NCBI RefSeq assembly: GCF_900106745.1
Contig: NZ_FNNV01000018.1
Span: 62,001 to 126,000 of the forward strand
DNA: 64,000 bases
Source of the DNA: Paenibacillus sp. CF384
GTDB taxonomy: Bacteria > Bacillota > Bacilli > Paenibacillales > Paenibacillaceae
Reading direction: 5' to 3'
The position numbers were made by a program, and so were the translations under genes. How positions within the stretch are numbered: the first letter of the stretch is position 1; each line of letters starts with the position of its first letter. Shown here one piece after another: positions 34,333 through 42,850 of the stretch. The notes below the pieces were generated by a model, which did no database searches, was not told the origin of the DNA, and saw only the letters and a program-made list of their open reading frames with translations.

Positions 34333-35977
34333 CGATATGCCCATCGTAGCAGATGGCTTGATGGAGCTGCTGCAAGGCATGACACATTTAAACTTGAAAT
34401 TGTATAAGGCATATTCGGGAACGAAGGCACTCGACATTCTGAGAACTGAAAAGATCGATATCGTGCTGAGTGACATCAAAATGCCCGGCATGCATGGCAT
34501 CGATCTGCTAAAGGAGATTAAGGTGAGCTGGCCAAACTGCAAAGTGATCTTTCTAACGGCTTACGATGACTTTGCCTATGTGCGCAGCGCGATATCGCTC
34601 GGTGGGTTCGAATATATTTTGAAAATTGAAGGGGACGACAAAATCGTCCGGACCGTTGAAAAAGCAATTACTAGTCTGAACGAAGAAAACGTCGCCAGAA
34701 CTTTAATTCACGGTACTGAAAGGCATATGACCTTGGCCGATACGGCTCCACAGGAAGCCTGTGCATGGGAGTTGCTAAGCGAAGAGAAAACGAATGAGAC
34801 TGACCTAATTCATGCATTGGTGGGGATGAACCCCTCTATTCGGGCTGATTTGCCTGTGCAGATGGTGATGGGGAACTTTAAAGAGTGGGACGATGTGAAG
34901 GAGCAAGATAAAGCAGGGCTGCTCGCCACCGTTCAAAATATTATTGAGCAATATACGGGGGACTGCGCCCGTTTATTTATTCTTAGTGGCCATGATTCTC
35001 AGTTTCTACTCTTAATTCAAGAGCACGGCGATGGTTATGATGGGGCTGAAACAGTTTCCTATATTCGCAACAAGTTGGAACCGATTCGCCAAACGTGCCG
35101 AAAATTGCTCGATATCCAGATCGCTTTCGTTCTGCACGATTTACCGGCAGGTTGGAGTGGGTTTCGTCATGTTTTTGAGAATTTGAAGCGGGAAATCACC
35201 CGTGGAACAGATATTTCTTTGGGAATGATCGAAACGGGAGCACTTAGCGAAACTACCGTACAATCGGGCAAAAATGAGAGCGGTACAAACTATTTTCAGC
35301 TGCATAAAATTCGGTTGTTAGACAATTATTTAGCGAGCGGAAACGAAGCTGATTTTACGAAATTGTTTCATGAGCTGAAGGCTTTTCTATTGGAGGATTC
35401 GACGTTTCGGCTGCACAAGCTGGAATGCCTTCATGCGCTCCATGCCGTTTTTGTATCGAACATCATGGCTTGCCAAATGACGGATGAGCTGGACATGGCT
35501 TTAGAGATATATAAAAGGATTCATCTTAGCGGTGACAAACCTTGGGAAGAGCTTCAACAGCAATATAAGCAAATTGCATCCTCCATTTTCGAGTATAAGC
35601 GAACCATGGCAAGCGAGAATTCGCCGGAGTGGATCGATAAGTTGCATACGTATATCGAGGCACATTTAGCTGATGATCTGACACTTCCTATGCTGGCCTC
35701 ACAGGTGAACTTTAATCCTTCGTATTTTTCCCGATTCTATAAGCAGAAGACGGGGATTTCGCTATCTGATTACATTGCGGATATGCGTAATACAACGGCT
35801 AAGGAACTGTTGAAGTGCAACAAAATTAAAATTCAAGATGTCGCAATGAAAGCCGGCTATCAATCGAGTATGGCGTTTATTCGTTTTTTCAAAAAGCAAA
35901 ATGGGATGACACCTCAAGAGTTTAGAAGAAAGATGTCGTCTGCCATTCTTGTTTCTGAAGCGAACCATAAATATTAA
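34310..35977 (+). CDS. Response regulator (YesN type, REC plus AraC HTH)
   Basis: A 555-residue regulator. The receiver domain (residues 1-120) has VVDDMPI, the phosphoacceptor Asp in IVLSDIKMPG near residue 56 and a Lys in YILKIEGDD near residue 106, where YLLKP is more usual. A long middle region (about residues 125-440) is unassigned. The C-terminal AraC domain (about residues 450-550) has DDLTLPMLASQVNFNPSYFSRF and IKIQDVAMKAGYQSSMAFIRF. The ATG at 34310 follows GGGAGGGG and overlaps the kinase gene by 23 bases, so both are coupled. It probably activates this locus. Confidence 0.92.
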   Translation: MYRLLVVDDMPIVADGLMELLQGMTHLNLKLYKAYSGTKALDILRTEKIDIVLSDIKMPGMHGIDLLKEIKVSWPNCKVIFLTAYDDFAYVRSAISLGGFEYILKIEGDDKIVRTVEKAITSLNEENVARTLIHGTERHMTLADTAPQEACAWELLSEEKTNETDLIHALVGMNPSIRADLPVQMVMGNFKEWDDVKEQDKAGLLATVQNIIEQYTGDCARLFILSGHDSQFLLLIQEHGDGYDGAETVSYIRNKLEPIRQTCRKLLDIQIAFVLHDLPAGWSGFRHVFENLKREITRGTDISLGMIETGALSETTVQSGKNESGTNYFQLHKIRLLDNYLASGNEADFTKLFHELKAFLLEDSTFRLHKLECLHALHAVFVSNIMACQMTDELDMALEIYKRIHLSGDKPWEELQQQYKQIASSIFEYKRTMASENSPEWIDKLHTYIEAHLADDLTLPMLASQVNFNPSYFSRFYKQKTGISLSDYIADMRNTTAKELLKCNKIKIQDVAMKAGYQSSMAFIRFFKKQNGMTPQEFRRKMSSAILVSEANHKY

Positions 35978-35991
35978 CGAAGTGGAATAGA

Positions 35992-36047
35992 GAGCGTGCC
36001 CATTCTCAGCAGCAATGTCGCTGCGAGGATAGGCACGCTCGTTTCTT
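35992..36047. terminator. Terminator at the end of the sugar locus
   Basis: GAGCGTGCC at 35992-36000 pairs with GGCACGCTC at 36032-36040 around a structured loop, then GTTTCTTTATT. It serves the plus strand; the minus-strand gene ends at 36047. Confidence 0.65.
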
Positions 36048-37126
36048 TATTCGTTGGCTTCCAAACGGGCAAGCTCCTTGCGCACGATCGGTGCTACTTT
36101 GGTGCCAAGCAGCTCGATGGCATGCAGTGTTTCCTTATGCGGCATCGTGCCGACGTTCACATGAAGGAAGAAACGCGTCACGCCTAAGTTCTTGTGCAGG
36201 AGAAGGATCTTCTCAGCGACATATTCCGGGTCGCCAACGTAGAGAGCGCCGCGAAGGCTGCGCGCCGCGTCGAACGTGGCACGGCTGTAAGGCTGGGTCC
36301 AGCCGCGTTCACGCCCAATGACGTTCATTTGGGCTTGAGTCGGGAGGAAGAAGGCTTCAGCGGCTTGTTCCGTTGTATCGCTGACGAAACCATGGGAATG
36401 AGTCGCGATTTGCAAGGTTGCCGGATCATGTCCCGCGCGAACGGCCGCTTCTTTATATAGTTTGACTAGCGGAGCGAAGCTCTCGGGCATGCCGCCGATG
36501 ATGGCGAACGCAATTGGCAGCCCAAGCATGCCGGCTCTGACCGCGGATTCCGGATTTCCGCCGCTGGCGATCCAAACCGGGAGCGGCTGCTGAACCGAGC
36601 GCGGGTAGACGCCGAGATTTTGGAAGGCCGGGCGATGGCCGCCGCGCCAACTGACTTTCTCTGAGTCGCGAATCGCGAGCAGCAGCTCCAGCTTCTCTTC
36701 GAATAGTTCATCATAATCGTTTAGGTCATAACCGAAGAGCGGGAAGGACTCAATAAACGAACCACGTCCTGCCATAATTTCCGCACGCCCGTTCGAAATG
36801 CCGTCTAGAGTCGAGAAGGATTGATAGACGCGGACCGGATCATCCGAGGACAGAACAGTTACCGCGCTTGTGAGTCGGATGCGTTTCGTCATAGCTGCTG
36901 CAGCAGCAAGTACAATAGCAGGGGCGGAGCCGGCATAATCCAAGCGATGATGCTCTCCTACTCCATAGACATCAAGTCCTACTTGATCGGCGAGAACGAT
37001 TTCTTCAACCGCATGCCGCAATCTCTCCGCATGGTTAACGGCTTTACCGGTCGTAAGGTCATTCGTTGCTTCTAAGAAAGTGCTAATTCCGATTTCCATA
37101 TTCGCAGTAGTGCTAGTGGTGGTCAA
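36047..37126 (-). CDS. LLM class flavin-dependent oxidoreductase
   Basis: A 359-residue luciferase-like monooxygenase (TIM barrel using reduced FMN). It has [20 protein letters not shown] near residue 55, [17 protein letters not shown] near residue 118, [17 protein letters not shown] near residue 183 and a C-terminal VAPIVRKEL. Its reaction is unknown; relatives oxidise small organic substrates including sulfonates and alkanes. A TTG start is preferred because GGAGGAG lies 7 bases upstream. It is transcribed toward the regulator gene and alone. It is not obviously linked to the sugar locus. Confidence 0.88.
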   Translation of the reverse strand: MTTTSTTANMEIGISTFLEATNDLTTGKAVNHAERLRHAVEEIVLADQVGLDVYGVGEHHRLDYAGSAPAIVLAAAAAMTKRIRLTSAVTVLSSDDPVRVYQSFSTLDGISNGRAEIMAGRGSFIESFPLFGYDLNDYDELFEEKLELLLAIRDSEKVSWRGGHRPAFQNLGVYPRSVQQPLPVWIASGGNPESAVRAGMLGLPIAFAIIGGMPESFAPLVKLYKEAAVRAGHDPATLQIATHSHGFVSDTTEQAAEAFFLPTQAQMNVIGRERGWTQPYSRATFDAARSLRGALYVGDPEYVAEKILLLHKNLGVTRFFLHVNVGTMPHKETLHAIELLGTKVAPIVRKELARLEANE

Positions 37127-37295
37127 TTTATTTCTCCTCCTTTATTACTACTAGTGTACTCAGATCTGCGGAAGAAAAACAAGCTAATATCGAATAGTTA
37201 GTAGGTTTTTAGGGGAACGTATCGATGGGGGAGGCGCTGAATTATTTTGGCTATAATTGTAAAATATAAGTTGTGAAATGAATTGAAAAAAATGC

Positions 37296-37324
37296 TTGCT
37301 ATTGCTTTATGGTTTAGATATAAT
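37296..37324 (+). promoter_or_regulatory. Predicted sigma-A promoter of tRNA cluster 2
   Basis: TTGCTA at 37296-37301 and TATAAT at 37319-37324 are 17 bases apart. tRNA-Glu begins 44 bases later, so the second tRNA cluster has its own promoter. Confidence 0.75.
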
Positions 37325-37368
37325 AACACTTGTCGTTTGAAAAGCATGTCGAAAAACGACGAAAATTA

Positions 37369-37443
37369 GGCCCGTTGGTCAAGTGGTTAAGACACCTCCC
37401 TTTCACGGAGGTAACAGGGGTTCGAGTCCCCTACGGGTCACCA
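37369..37443 (+). tRNA. tRNA-Glu (TTC), copy 2
   Basis: A 75-base tRNA identical to the copy at 24111-24185, with encoded CCA. Confidence 0.97.
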
Positions 37444-37448
37444 TTTAC

Positions 37449-37521
37449 GAGCCATTAGCTCAGTTGGTAGAGCACCTGACTTTTAATCAGGGTGTCGTAG
37501 GTTCGAGTCCTACATGGCTCA
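37449..37521 (+). tRNA. tRNA-Lys (TTT)
   Basis: A 73-base tRNA with acceptor GAGCCAT/ATGGCTC, anticodon stem CCTGA/TCAGG around loop CTTTTAA and discriminator A. CCA is not encoded. It has no counterpart in the first cluster. Confidence 0.96.
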
Positions 37522-37533
37522 CTTTTACCTCAT

Positions 37534-37646
37534 TCGATATGGACAATCACATATCACTTCGCGGTCGTGGTGGAACGGCAGACACACCATCTTGAGGGGG
37601 TGGCGCTCACAAGGCGTGAGGGTTCAAATCCCTCCGACCGCATTCC
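37534..37646 (+). repeat. 113-bp direct repeat containing tRNA-Leu, copy B
   Basis: Identical to 24195-24307, including 27 bases of spacer before the tRNA and 4 after it. The two copies have the same orientation and are 13.3 kb apart. Confidence 0.9.
37561..37642 (+). tRNA. tRNA-Leu (GAG), copy 2
   Basis: An 82-base tRNA identical to the copy at 24222-24303, without encoded CCA. Confidence 0.95.
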
Positions 37647-37647
37647 A

Positions 37648-37694
37648 AGAAAAACCCGTAATTCCTTGTAGCATAAGGAATTACGGGTTTTTCT
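37648..37694 (+). terminator. Terminator of tRNA cluster 2
   Basis: A perfect 20-bp stem (37648-37667 with 37675-37694) with a 7-base loop; the distal arm ends in a T run. Confidence 0.95.
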
Positions 37695-37715
37695 GTTTAT
37701 TAACAATCTGGCTTT

Positions 37716-37921
37716 CGGCGTAAGAAGCGAACCAGGAGGTCTACATGAGCGGGAATGCCGGGTTTTTCGGCGCAAGAAGCGAAGCAGGAACAGGAGGTCT
37801 ACATGAGCGGGATTACCGGGTTTTCGGCGCAAGAAGCGAACCAGGAGGTCCACATGAGTGAGATTACCGGGTTTTCGGCGCAAGAAGCGAACCAGGAAGT
37901 CTACATGAGTGAGAATGCCGT
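37716..37921. repeat. 51-bp tandem repeat, four copies, each with a ribosome binding site and ATG
   Basis: Units start at 37716, 37768, 37825 and 37876 (CGGCGCAAGAAGCGAACCAG as core; the second has a 6-base insertion). Each unit contains AGGAGGTCTACATGAG or a close variant, with ATGs at 37745, 37803, 37854 and 37905. The 51-base period keeps one reading frame open from 37803. The stretch lies directly between the tRNA terminator and the HAD gene. Confidence 0.9.
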
Positions 37922-38000
37922 TAATCTGATAAAATGGTTATCATATCCTTTTATAAACAAGGGGGAGTTCTCGTATGTCTATTCAGGCCGTCTTATTTGA
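37803..38000 (+). CDS. Possible small repeat peptide overlapping the HAD gene start
   Basis: A 65-codon frame that starts at an ATG after AGGAGGT and encodes 17-residue repeats of the type MSGITGFSAQEANQEVY, then a tail. It reads through into the next gene and stops 26 bases past the start codon of the HAD gene, so translation of the peptide could affect that gene. It may be only a by-product of the DNA repeat. No family is recognised. Confidence 0.3.
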   Translation: MSGITGFSAQEANQEVHMSEITGFSAQEANQEVYMSENAVNLIKWLSYPFINKGEFSYVYSGRLI

Positions 38001-38628
38001 TTTTGATGGAACGCTCGCCGATACATTACCATTATCGTTCAATGCCTTTAGATCCGTGTTTAAACAGCATGATCATCGCGAGGTGACCAACGATGAGCTT
38101 GTTGCCATGTTTGGTCCGACAGAGGAAGGCATTATAGATGAGAACTTCACAAACAAAGCTGCGGTCTTACAGGCCATTGAGGATTATTACTCGTTCTATG
38201 AGAAGGGACATGACCATAATGTTCCTAATGAACAGGAACTGGTAGATTTACTTCAGCATCTGAAGGAGCAAGGTGTGAAGATTGGCGTCATTACCGGGAA
38301 AAGCAGACGTGCATTTGCGATCTCATCCGAGGCGTTACAATTACAACAATTTTTTGATGTCACGATTACAGGCGATGACGTCGATAAACCGAAGCCGGAT
38401 CCGGAAGGTATACATAAAGCGCTGCATATATTAGGTGTAGATTCATCTAATGCCATATTTGTTGGGGATAGTAATGCAGACATTCTCGCAGGTAAGGCAG
38501 CCGGGCTTCGTACGTACGGCGTACGTTGGTTATCTACTTATCAAAGCTCGGTTTATGATATTTTGCCGGATGGCTTGTTTAACAGTGTGGCACAATTTTA
38601 TAAGCTGCTTGAGAACGAGGATAAATGA
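37975..38628 (+). CDS. HAD family hydrolase (phosphoglycolate phosphatase-like)
   Basis: A 217-residue haloacid-dehalogenase-fold phosphatase. Motif I DFDGTLADT lies at residues 9-17 (nucleophile Asp 9, acid Asp 11), motif II Thr in GVITGKS near residue 104, motif III Lys in GDDVDKPKPDPE near residue 140 and motif IV GDSNADILAGKAAG near residue 165. The cap is of the helical type used by beta-phosphoglucomutase and PGP. Phosphate hydrolysis of a small metabolite is expected. GGGGGAG precedes the ATG. The upstream repeats extend almost to this gene. Confidence 0.9.
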   Translation: MSIQAVLFDFDGTLADTLPLSFNAFRSVFKQHDHREVTNDELVAMFGPTEEGIIDENFTNKAAVLQAIEDYYSFYEKGHDHNVPNEQELVDLLQHLKEQGVKIGVITGKSRRAFAISSEALQLQQFFDVTITGDDVDKPKPDPEGIHKALHILGVDSSNAIFVGDSNADILAGKAAGLRTYGVRWLSTYQSSVYDILPDGLFNSVAQFYKLLENEDK

Positions 38629-38650
38629 AGAACGAATAGATCAGGCAATA

Positions 38651-38686
38651 GGGAAGTGACGTTTCGACGTCGCTTCCCCTTTTTTT
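38651..38686 (+). terminator. Terminator after the HAD gene
   Basis: GGGAAGTGACG at 38651-38661 pairs with CGTCGCTTCCC at 38668-38678 (one G-T pair), then CTTTTTTT. Confidence 0.9.
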
Positions 38687-38732
38687 GTGAATTCGATCAT
38701 GCGGGAAAGGTGCCGAACATGGTATTATAGAG

Positions 38733-38752
38733 TTAGTGATACGTTTCACTAA
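38733..38752. promoter_or_regulatory. Palindromic operator-like site upstream of the GH94 gene
   Basis: The 20 bases TTAGTGATACGTTTCACTAA form a palindrome with ACGT at the centre and a single mismatched pair. It lies 36 bases before the GH94 start, just after a TATTAT. It looks like a LacI-family operator, but no such regulator gene is in the window. Confidence 0.6.
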
Positions 38753-38788
38753 AACAAACGAATAAAATGGAAATGAGAGTGGACTAAC

Positions 38789-41700
38789 GTGAATAACTCA
38801 GTCGAAACGAGCAAATCCCTTTCCAGAATCTCATTAAGCGGGGGAGGCCTGCAGTTTACCTTTTTGAACAGCGGAGACTTGTATCAGGCCTCTCACGGAG
38901 ATGTACTTATCAATCAAGTACTCTCCAATGCTATCGACGGATCGTTTAACAATGTGTATCTCAGGCTATTTGCCGAAGATGGAACGATTGCGGAAGTTTT
39001 TCCATTGTTAGGCGTCCAATCGCAAAGCCGCTTTGCTTATTCTGAGCATGCTGCCGTGTGGGAGGGATCGGCGAAGGGTATCTCCTACAAGGTTATTTTC
39101 CGGTTATCGGATCGCGGCATATGGTTCTGGGATATCGCCTTGAGCGGTGATGGCGTTCAAGTGGATCTTGTGTATGGACAAGATATCGGCATCGCCAACC
39201 GTGGCGCTGTCCGCTCTAATGAGGCTTACGTCTCGCAGTATATCGGTCATTCGGTGTTCCAAGACACGAGCAAAGGCTGCGTCATTTGCTCCAGACAGAA
39301 TCAGCCTCAGCAAGGGAAATTCCCGTATTTGCAGCAAGGGGCGCTAACGGGTGCGATCGGCTATTCCACCGATGGATTCCAGCTGTTCGGCTTGTCTTAC
39401 AAAGGAACCAATGAAGCGGCAGGCCTTAAGCAGGCATCATTAGCCAATGAGGTCTACCAATACGAGTTTGCTTATGCGGCACTGCAATCGGATCGGATAC
39501 AGCTGTTCGGCTCGGCACGCGTCGTGTTCTATGGCTTATACAAGGACAATCATACCGATGCCGTTGCTGCGCTTGAATTTGGTGACGAGATTGCGGAAGC
39601 TTGGGCATGGGCAGAATCACAGGCGCCGCTGGACGCTGTTCAAGAGGTAGAGAAGGTTTCGCTTCATTCGACGATCGGACAGCCGCTTCAATCGGCATCA
39701 TTGACCGAAGCCGAGATTGAGCAGCGTTACCCATCGCGTCAACAGGAAGAGCGGGATGGAGAGACATTGCTGTCCTTCTTTACGCCTACGCATGAGCATG
39801 TTGTCCTTAAGGATAAAGAGCTACGGGTAGAACGTCCGCATGGTCATATTATGATGACAGGCAATAACGATCGGATGAACGAGCAGGTTCTGGCAACGAC
39901 CTCATTCATGTATGGTATCTTCAATTCGCATATCGTAGTAGGCAACACGTCGTTTAACAAAATGATGTCCAATGCTCGCAATGCGCTCAATATGATGAAG
40001 ACATCCGGTCAACGCATCTATGTCGAGCTCGAAGGAAGCTATCGTCTGCTGGCACTGCCATCCGCCTACGAGATTGGCTTCAACTATGCCAAGTGGGTTT
40101 ATAAATTGCCTGAGGATCAGATTGTCGTGACGAGCTTTACGACGGTGGATACCCCGGAGGTGCAGCTGCAGGTTGTTTCCGAGAACGGCAAATCGTATCG
40201 TTATTTGGTAACGAACCAGGTAACGATGGATAATAACGAATACGAAGTCCCGTTCCGCATGGAGCAAGAAGGCGATGTTGTTACATTCCGCGCGGATGAT
40301 CGTTCATACAGCCGCTCCGTTTACCCAGATCTATGCTACCGCATGAAGCTCTCAGGCGCTTCGATGAGCATCGGCGATGAGCGACTGCTGGCGGAACATG
40401 TCCAGCCCGGCGATGCTTCATTAGTTGTGTTAAGTGTTGCTGCTGCCACAAATTGGAGCTTAACGATTCAGGGACTATTGAATGGTGAAGAGCTGCCTTT
40501 TGTGACTCGCAATGTGGAAGATGAAGCAGCTCGTTACCGTGACTTCTATTATAGCGTGATGAATGGCTTTGAACTTTCCTTAGATGGAGCCGTATCGGAC
40601 GAGCTGGAGAAAGTGAATACGCTCGCTTGGTGGTATACGCACAACATGCTCGTTCATTTCTCCACGCCGCATGGTCTAGAGCAATATGGCGGGGCCGCTT
40701 GGGGCTCGCGTGACGTCTGTCAAGGGCCGGTGGAATATTTCATGGCTACGCAGAAATATGAAGTTGTTCGTACGATCCTGCAGACTGTATTCACGCATCA
40801 ATATGAGGATACAGGCAACTGGCCGCAGTGGTTTATGTACGACAAGTACAACAAGGTGCAATCGGAAGAAAGTCACGGCGACATTATTGTATGGCCGCTG
40901 AAGGTCATCGGCGATTATTTGAATGTGACCAAAGACTACAGCATTCTGGAAGTGCAGCTTCCGTACACGGATCGGCATACGTTTGGGTTAACGGAACAGA
41001 CGGATTCGCTGCTCGGTCATGTGCGCAAAGAAATCGATTATATTAAAGCGCATTTCCTGCACGGCACGAATTTGTCTTCTTACGGTGACGGGGATTGGGA
41101 CGATACGCTGCAGCCGGCTAACGCGCAGCTCAAGAAGTATCTGGTCAGTAGTTGGACCGTATCCTTGACCTACCAAGTGATGAAGCAGTTAGCTGCGGCA
41201 CTCGTTAATTACAACAAGGACTTGTCGGATGAACTTAGTGTTTTGGCATCTGGCATTCAAGCCGACTTTAACCGTTATATGCTGCCAACCGGCACGATTC
41301 CGGGCTTCTTGTACATGGAGAATCCGGATCAGGTGAAGCTGATGATTCACCCGGATGAGAACGAGACAGGCATCCAGTACCGATTGCTGCCGATGACCAG
41401 GAGCATGATCGGCGAGCTGCTCACCAAAGAGCAAGCCTATGCCCATTACGACATCATTAAGGAAAAGCTGTATTTCCCGGATGGCGTTCGTCTGATGAAC
41501 AAACCGGCCGTCTATAACGGCGGCGTTAGCACGCGCTTCAAGCGTGCAGAGCAAGCCTCTAACTTCGGACGGGAAATCGGTTTGCAATATGTGCATGCGC
41601 ATATCCGCTTTGTCGAAGCGATGGCCAAGCTTGGATTCCAAGATGAAGCATGGAAAGGGCTGCAGATGATTAATCCGGTTGGGTTGCGCGACGTCGTGCC

Positions 41701-42160
41701 GAATGCGGAAATTCGTCAGAGCAATGCCTACTTCAGCAGTTCCGACGGGAAATTTGGCGACCGTTATGAGGCACAGGAGCGATTCGATGAGTTAAGACAA
41801 GGCAAGGTTCAAGTGAAGGGCGGATGGAGAGTGTACTCCAGCGGCCCGGGAATCTACATGAACCAGCTCATCTCCAACTGTCTGGGCATTCGCCAAGAGG
41901 GCGGCGATCTTGTCATTGACCCTGTGCTGCCGAAACATCTGAACGGTTTGCAGTTTGAGTTCCGTTTGCTGGCTAAGCCGATCCGTTTCGTCTATCATCT
42001 GGATGGCGGCAGTGCTGAACGCCGGGTAACCCTTAACGGAGTGGAGGCTTCGCTTCAGCCGACAGCGAACCGTTACCGTCAGGGCGGCGTACGGATTAGC
42101 CGTGAGACGCTTCTTGCCGGATTGCGAACAGATCAGAATGTAATCGAAATCTATATGTAA
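38789..42160 (+). CDS. GH94 phosphorylase, likely 1,2-beta-oligoglucan phosphorylase type
   Basis: A 1123-residue protein without signal peptide. GH94 enzymes split beta-glucosides with phosphate to give sugar 1-phosphate. The N-terminal beta-sandwich (about residues 1-550) leads into an (alpha/alpha)6 barrel with SSYGDGDWDDTLQPAN near residue 767, where the general-acid Asp lies, and RLMNKPAVYNGG near residue 900. Its length of about 1100 is that of the sophorooligosaccharide phosphorylases of Listeria, longer than cellobiose phosphorylase (about 800). The GTG start is preceded by only a weak site (GAGAGTGG). The palindromic operator upstream suggests a sugar-responsive repressor. Expected substrate: cytoplasmic beta-1,2-glucan fragments. 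Confidence 0.75.
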   Translation: MNNSVETSKSLSRISLSGGGLQFTFLNSGDLYQASHGDVLINQVLSNAIDGSFNNVYLRLFAEDGTIAEVFPLLGVQSQSRFAYSEHAAVWEGSAKGISYKVIFRLSDRGIWFWDIALSGDGVQVDLVYGQDIGIANRGAVRSNEAYVSQYIGHSVFQDTSKGCVICSRQNQPQQGKFPYLQQGALTGAIGYSTDGFQLFGLSYKGTNEAAGLKQASLANEVYQYEFAYAALQSDRIQLFGSARVVFYGLYKDNHTDAVAALEFGDEIAEAWAWAESQAPLDAVQEVEKVSLHSTIGQPLQSASLTEAEIEQRYPSRQQEERDGETLLSFFTPTHEHVVLKDKELRVERPHGHIMMTGNNDRMNEQVLATTSFMYGIFNSHIVVGNTSFNKMMSNARNALNMMKTSGQRIYVELEGSYRLLALPSAYEIGFNYAKWVYKLPEDQIVVTSFTTVDTPEVQLQVVSENGKSYRYLVTNQVTMDNNEYEVPFRMEQEGDVVTFRADDRSYSRSVYPDLCYRMKLSGASMSIGDERLLAEHVQPGDASLVVLSVAAATNWSLTIQGLLNGEELPFVTRNVEDEAARYRDFYYSVMNGFELSLDGAVSDELEKVNTLAWWYTHNMLVHFSTPHGLEQYGGAAWGSRDVCQGPVEYFMATQKYEVVRTILQTVFTHQYEDTGNWPQWFMYDKYNKVQSEESHGDIIVWPLKVIGDYLNVTKDYSILEVQLPYTDRHTFGLTEQTDSLLGHVRKEIDYIKAHFLHGTNLSSYGDGDWDDTLQPANAQLKKYLVSSWTVSLTYQVMKQLAAALVNYNKDLSDELSVLASGIQADFNRYMLPTGTIPGFLYMENPDQVKLMIHPDENETGIQYRLLPMTRSMIGELLTKEQAYAHYDIIKEKLYFPDGVRLMNKPAVYNGGVSTRFKRAEQASNFGREIGLQYVHAHIRFVEAMAKLGFQDEAWKGLQMINPVGLRDVVPNAEIRQSNAYFSSSDGKFGDRYEAQERFDELRQGKVQVKGGWRVYSSGPGIYMNQLISNCLGIRQEGGDLVIDPVLPKHLNGLQFEFRLLAKPIRFVYHLDGGSAERRVTLNGVEASLQPTANRYRQGGVRISRETLLAGLRTDQNVIEIYM

Positions 42161-42168
42161 TTTGCAAG

Positions 42169-42199
42169 GCGCATCGATATCGTATCGATGCGCTTTTTT
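42169..42199 (+). terminator. Terminator after the GH94 gene
   Basis: An 11-bp perfect stem GCGCATCGATA at 42169-42179 with TATCGATGCGC at 42183-42193, then TTTTTT. Confidence 0.95.
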
Positions 42200-42334
42200 G
42201 TATACCGCGTTGAATACAAGTTGTATTGAAAATAGTGCCAACATCCTAAATTTTGTGATATATAGTATTAAGGTGGTTCATATGGAATAGTGTGGAATAC
42301 CTACCATAATAGTTGCGTTTGCGAGGGATCCGGT

Positions 42335-42700
42335 ATGAAGGAACATTCGCGCAGCGACAGCAAGATTTATATCCAGCACGATGCTGCATCAACAGTCATG
42401 AACGAAGCACTTATTGATTATTATCTGGATACCCGTAATTTTAAGGCAATTGCCAAGCTGCAGGAGTATCAATCCCAGACTTGCAGCACTTGCTGGATTA
42501 AAGCGAGAGATTCCGCCGACGGCACGTATTATGTCCCTGAGCAGGTGATGGAACAGATTCAGTGCAAGATCAACGCCATTGCGGCATCCGGTACGGTTTA
42601 CATTGCAGATCCGATTTATTTCATCGAGCAGATGCGGGAGCAGCTTGTGACGGAGTACCTGAATTGTGATGAAAGCCCGTATTATTTTGTACCCATCTGA
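42335..42700 (+). CDS. Hypothetical protein
   Basis: Not recognised. A 121-residue soluble protein. It has a CSTC pair near residue 48 (QTCSTCWIKARD) that could hold zinc or form a disulfide, a basic N terminus, and an acidic, Tyr-rich C terminus (YLNCDESPYYFVPI). The ATG at 42335 is chosen because GAGGGAT precedes it; the upstream in-frame codons lack a site. It stands alone between two terminators, between the GH94 and GH127 genes, but nothing suggests a shared role. Confidence 0.55.
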   Translation: MKEHSRSDSKIYIQHDAASTVMNEALIDYYLDTRNFKAIAKLQEYQSQTCSTCWIKARDSADGTYYVPEQVMEQIQCKINAIAASGTVYIADPIYFIEQMREQLVTEYLNCDESPYYFVPI

Positions 42701-42741
42701 AGAAGACAGCCATCGAATCGTTTCGAAGGCTGTCTTCTTTT
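42701..42741. terminator. Terminator after the hypothetical gene
   Basis: AGAAGACAGCC at 42701-42711 pairs with GGCTGTCTTCT at 42728-42738, followed by TTT. Confidence 0.85.
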
Positions 42742-42850
42742 GGCTCATAATAAATTTGATTATGCAGAAGGTGTTAATCTATTCCATGTCGAAGAAACAG
42801 AGGAGGTTCGACCACATACGACATGGAGACAGAGGAGATTTGAGTCTACA

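Noticed and set aside
24304-37368. Integrated phage or transposon between the tRNA clusters
   Set aside because: All genes there are metabolic, transport or regulatory; no integrase, transposase or phage structural gene is present.
38739-38752. Catabolite-response (cre) site before the GH94 gene
   Set aside because: The spacing between the TG and CA ends is 12 bases instead of 14 and the palindrome is centred on ACGT, which suits another LacI-family protein better.
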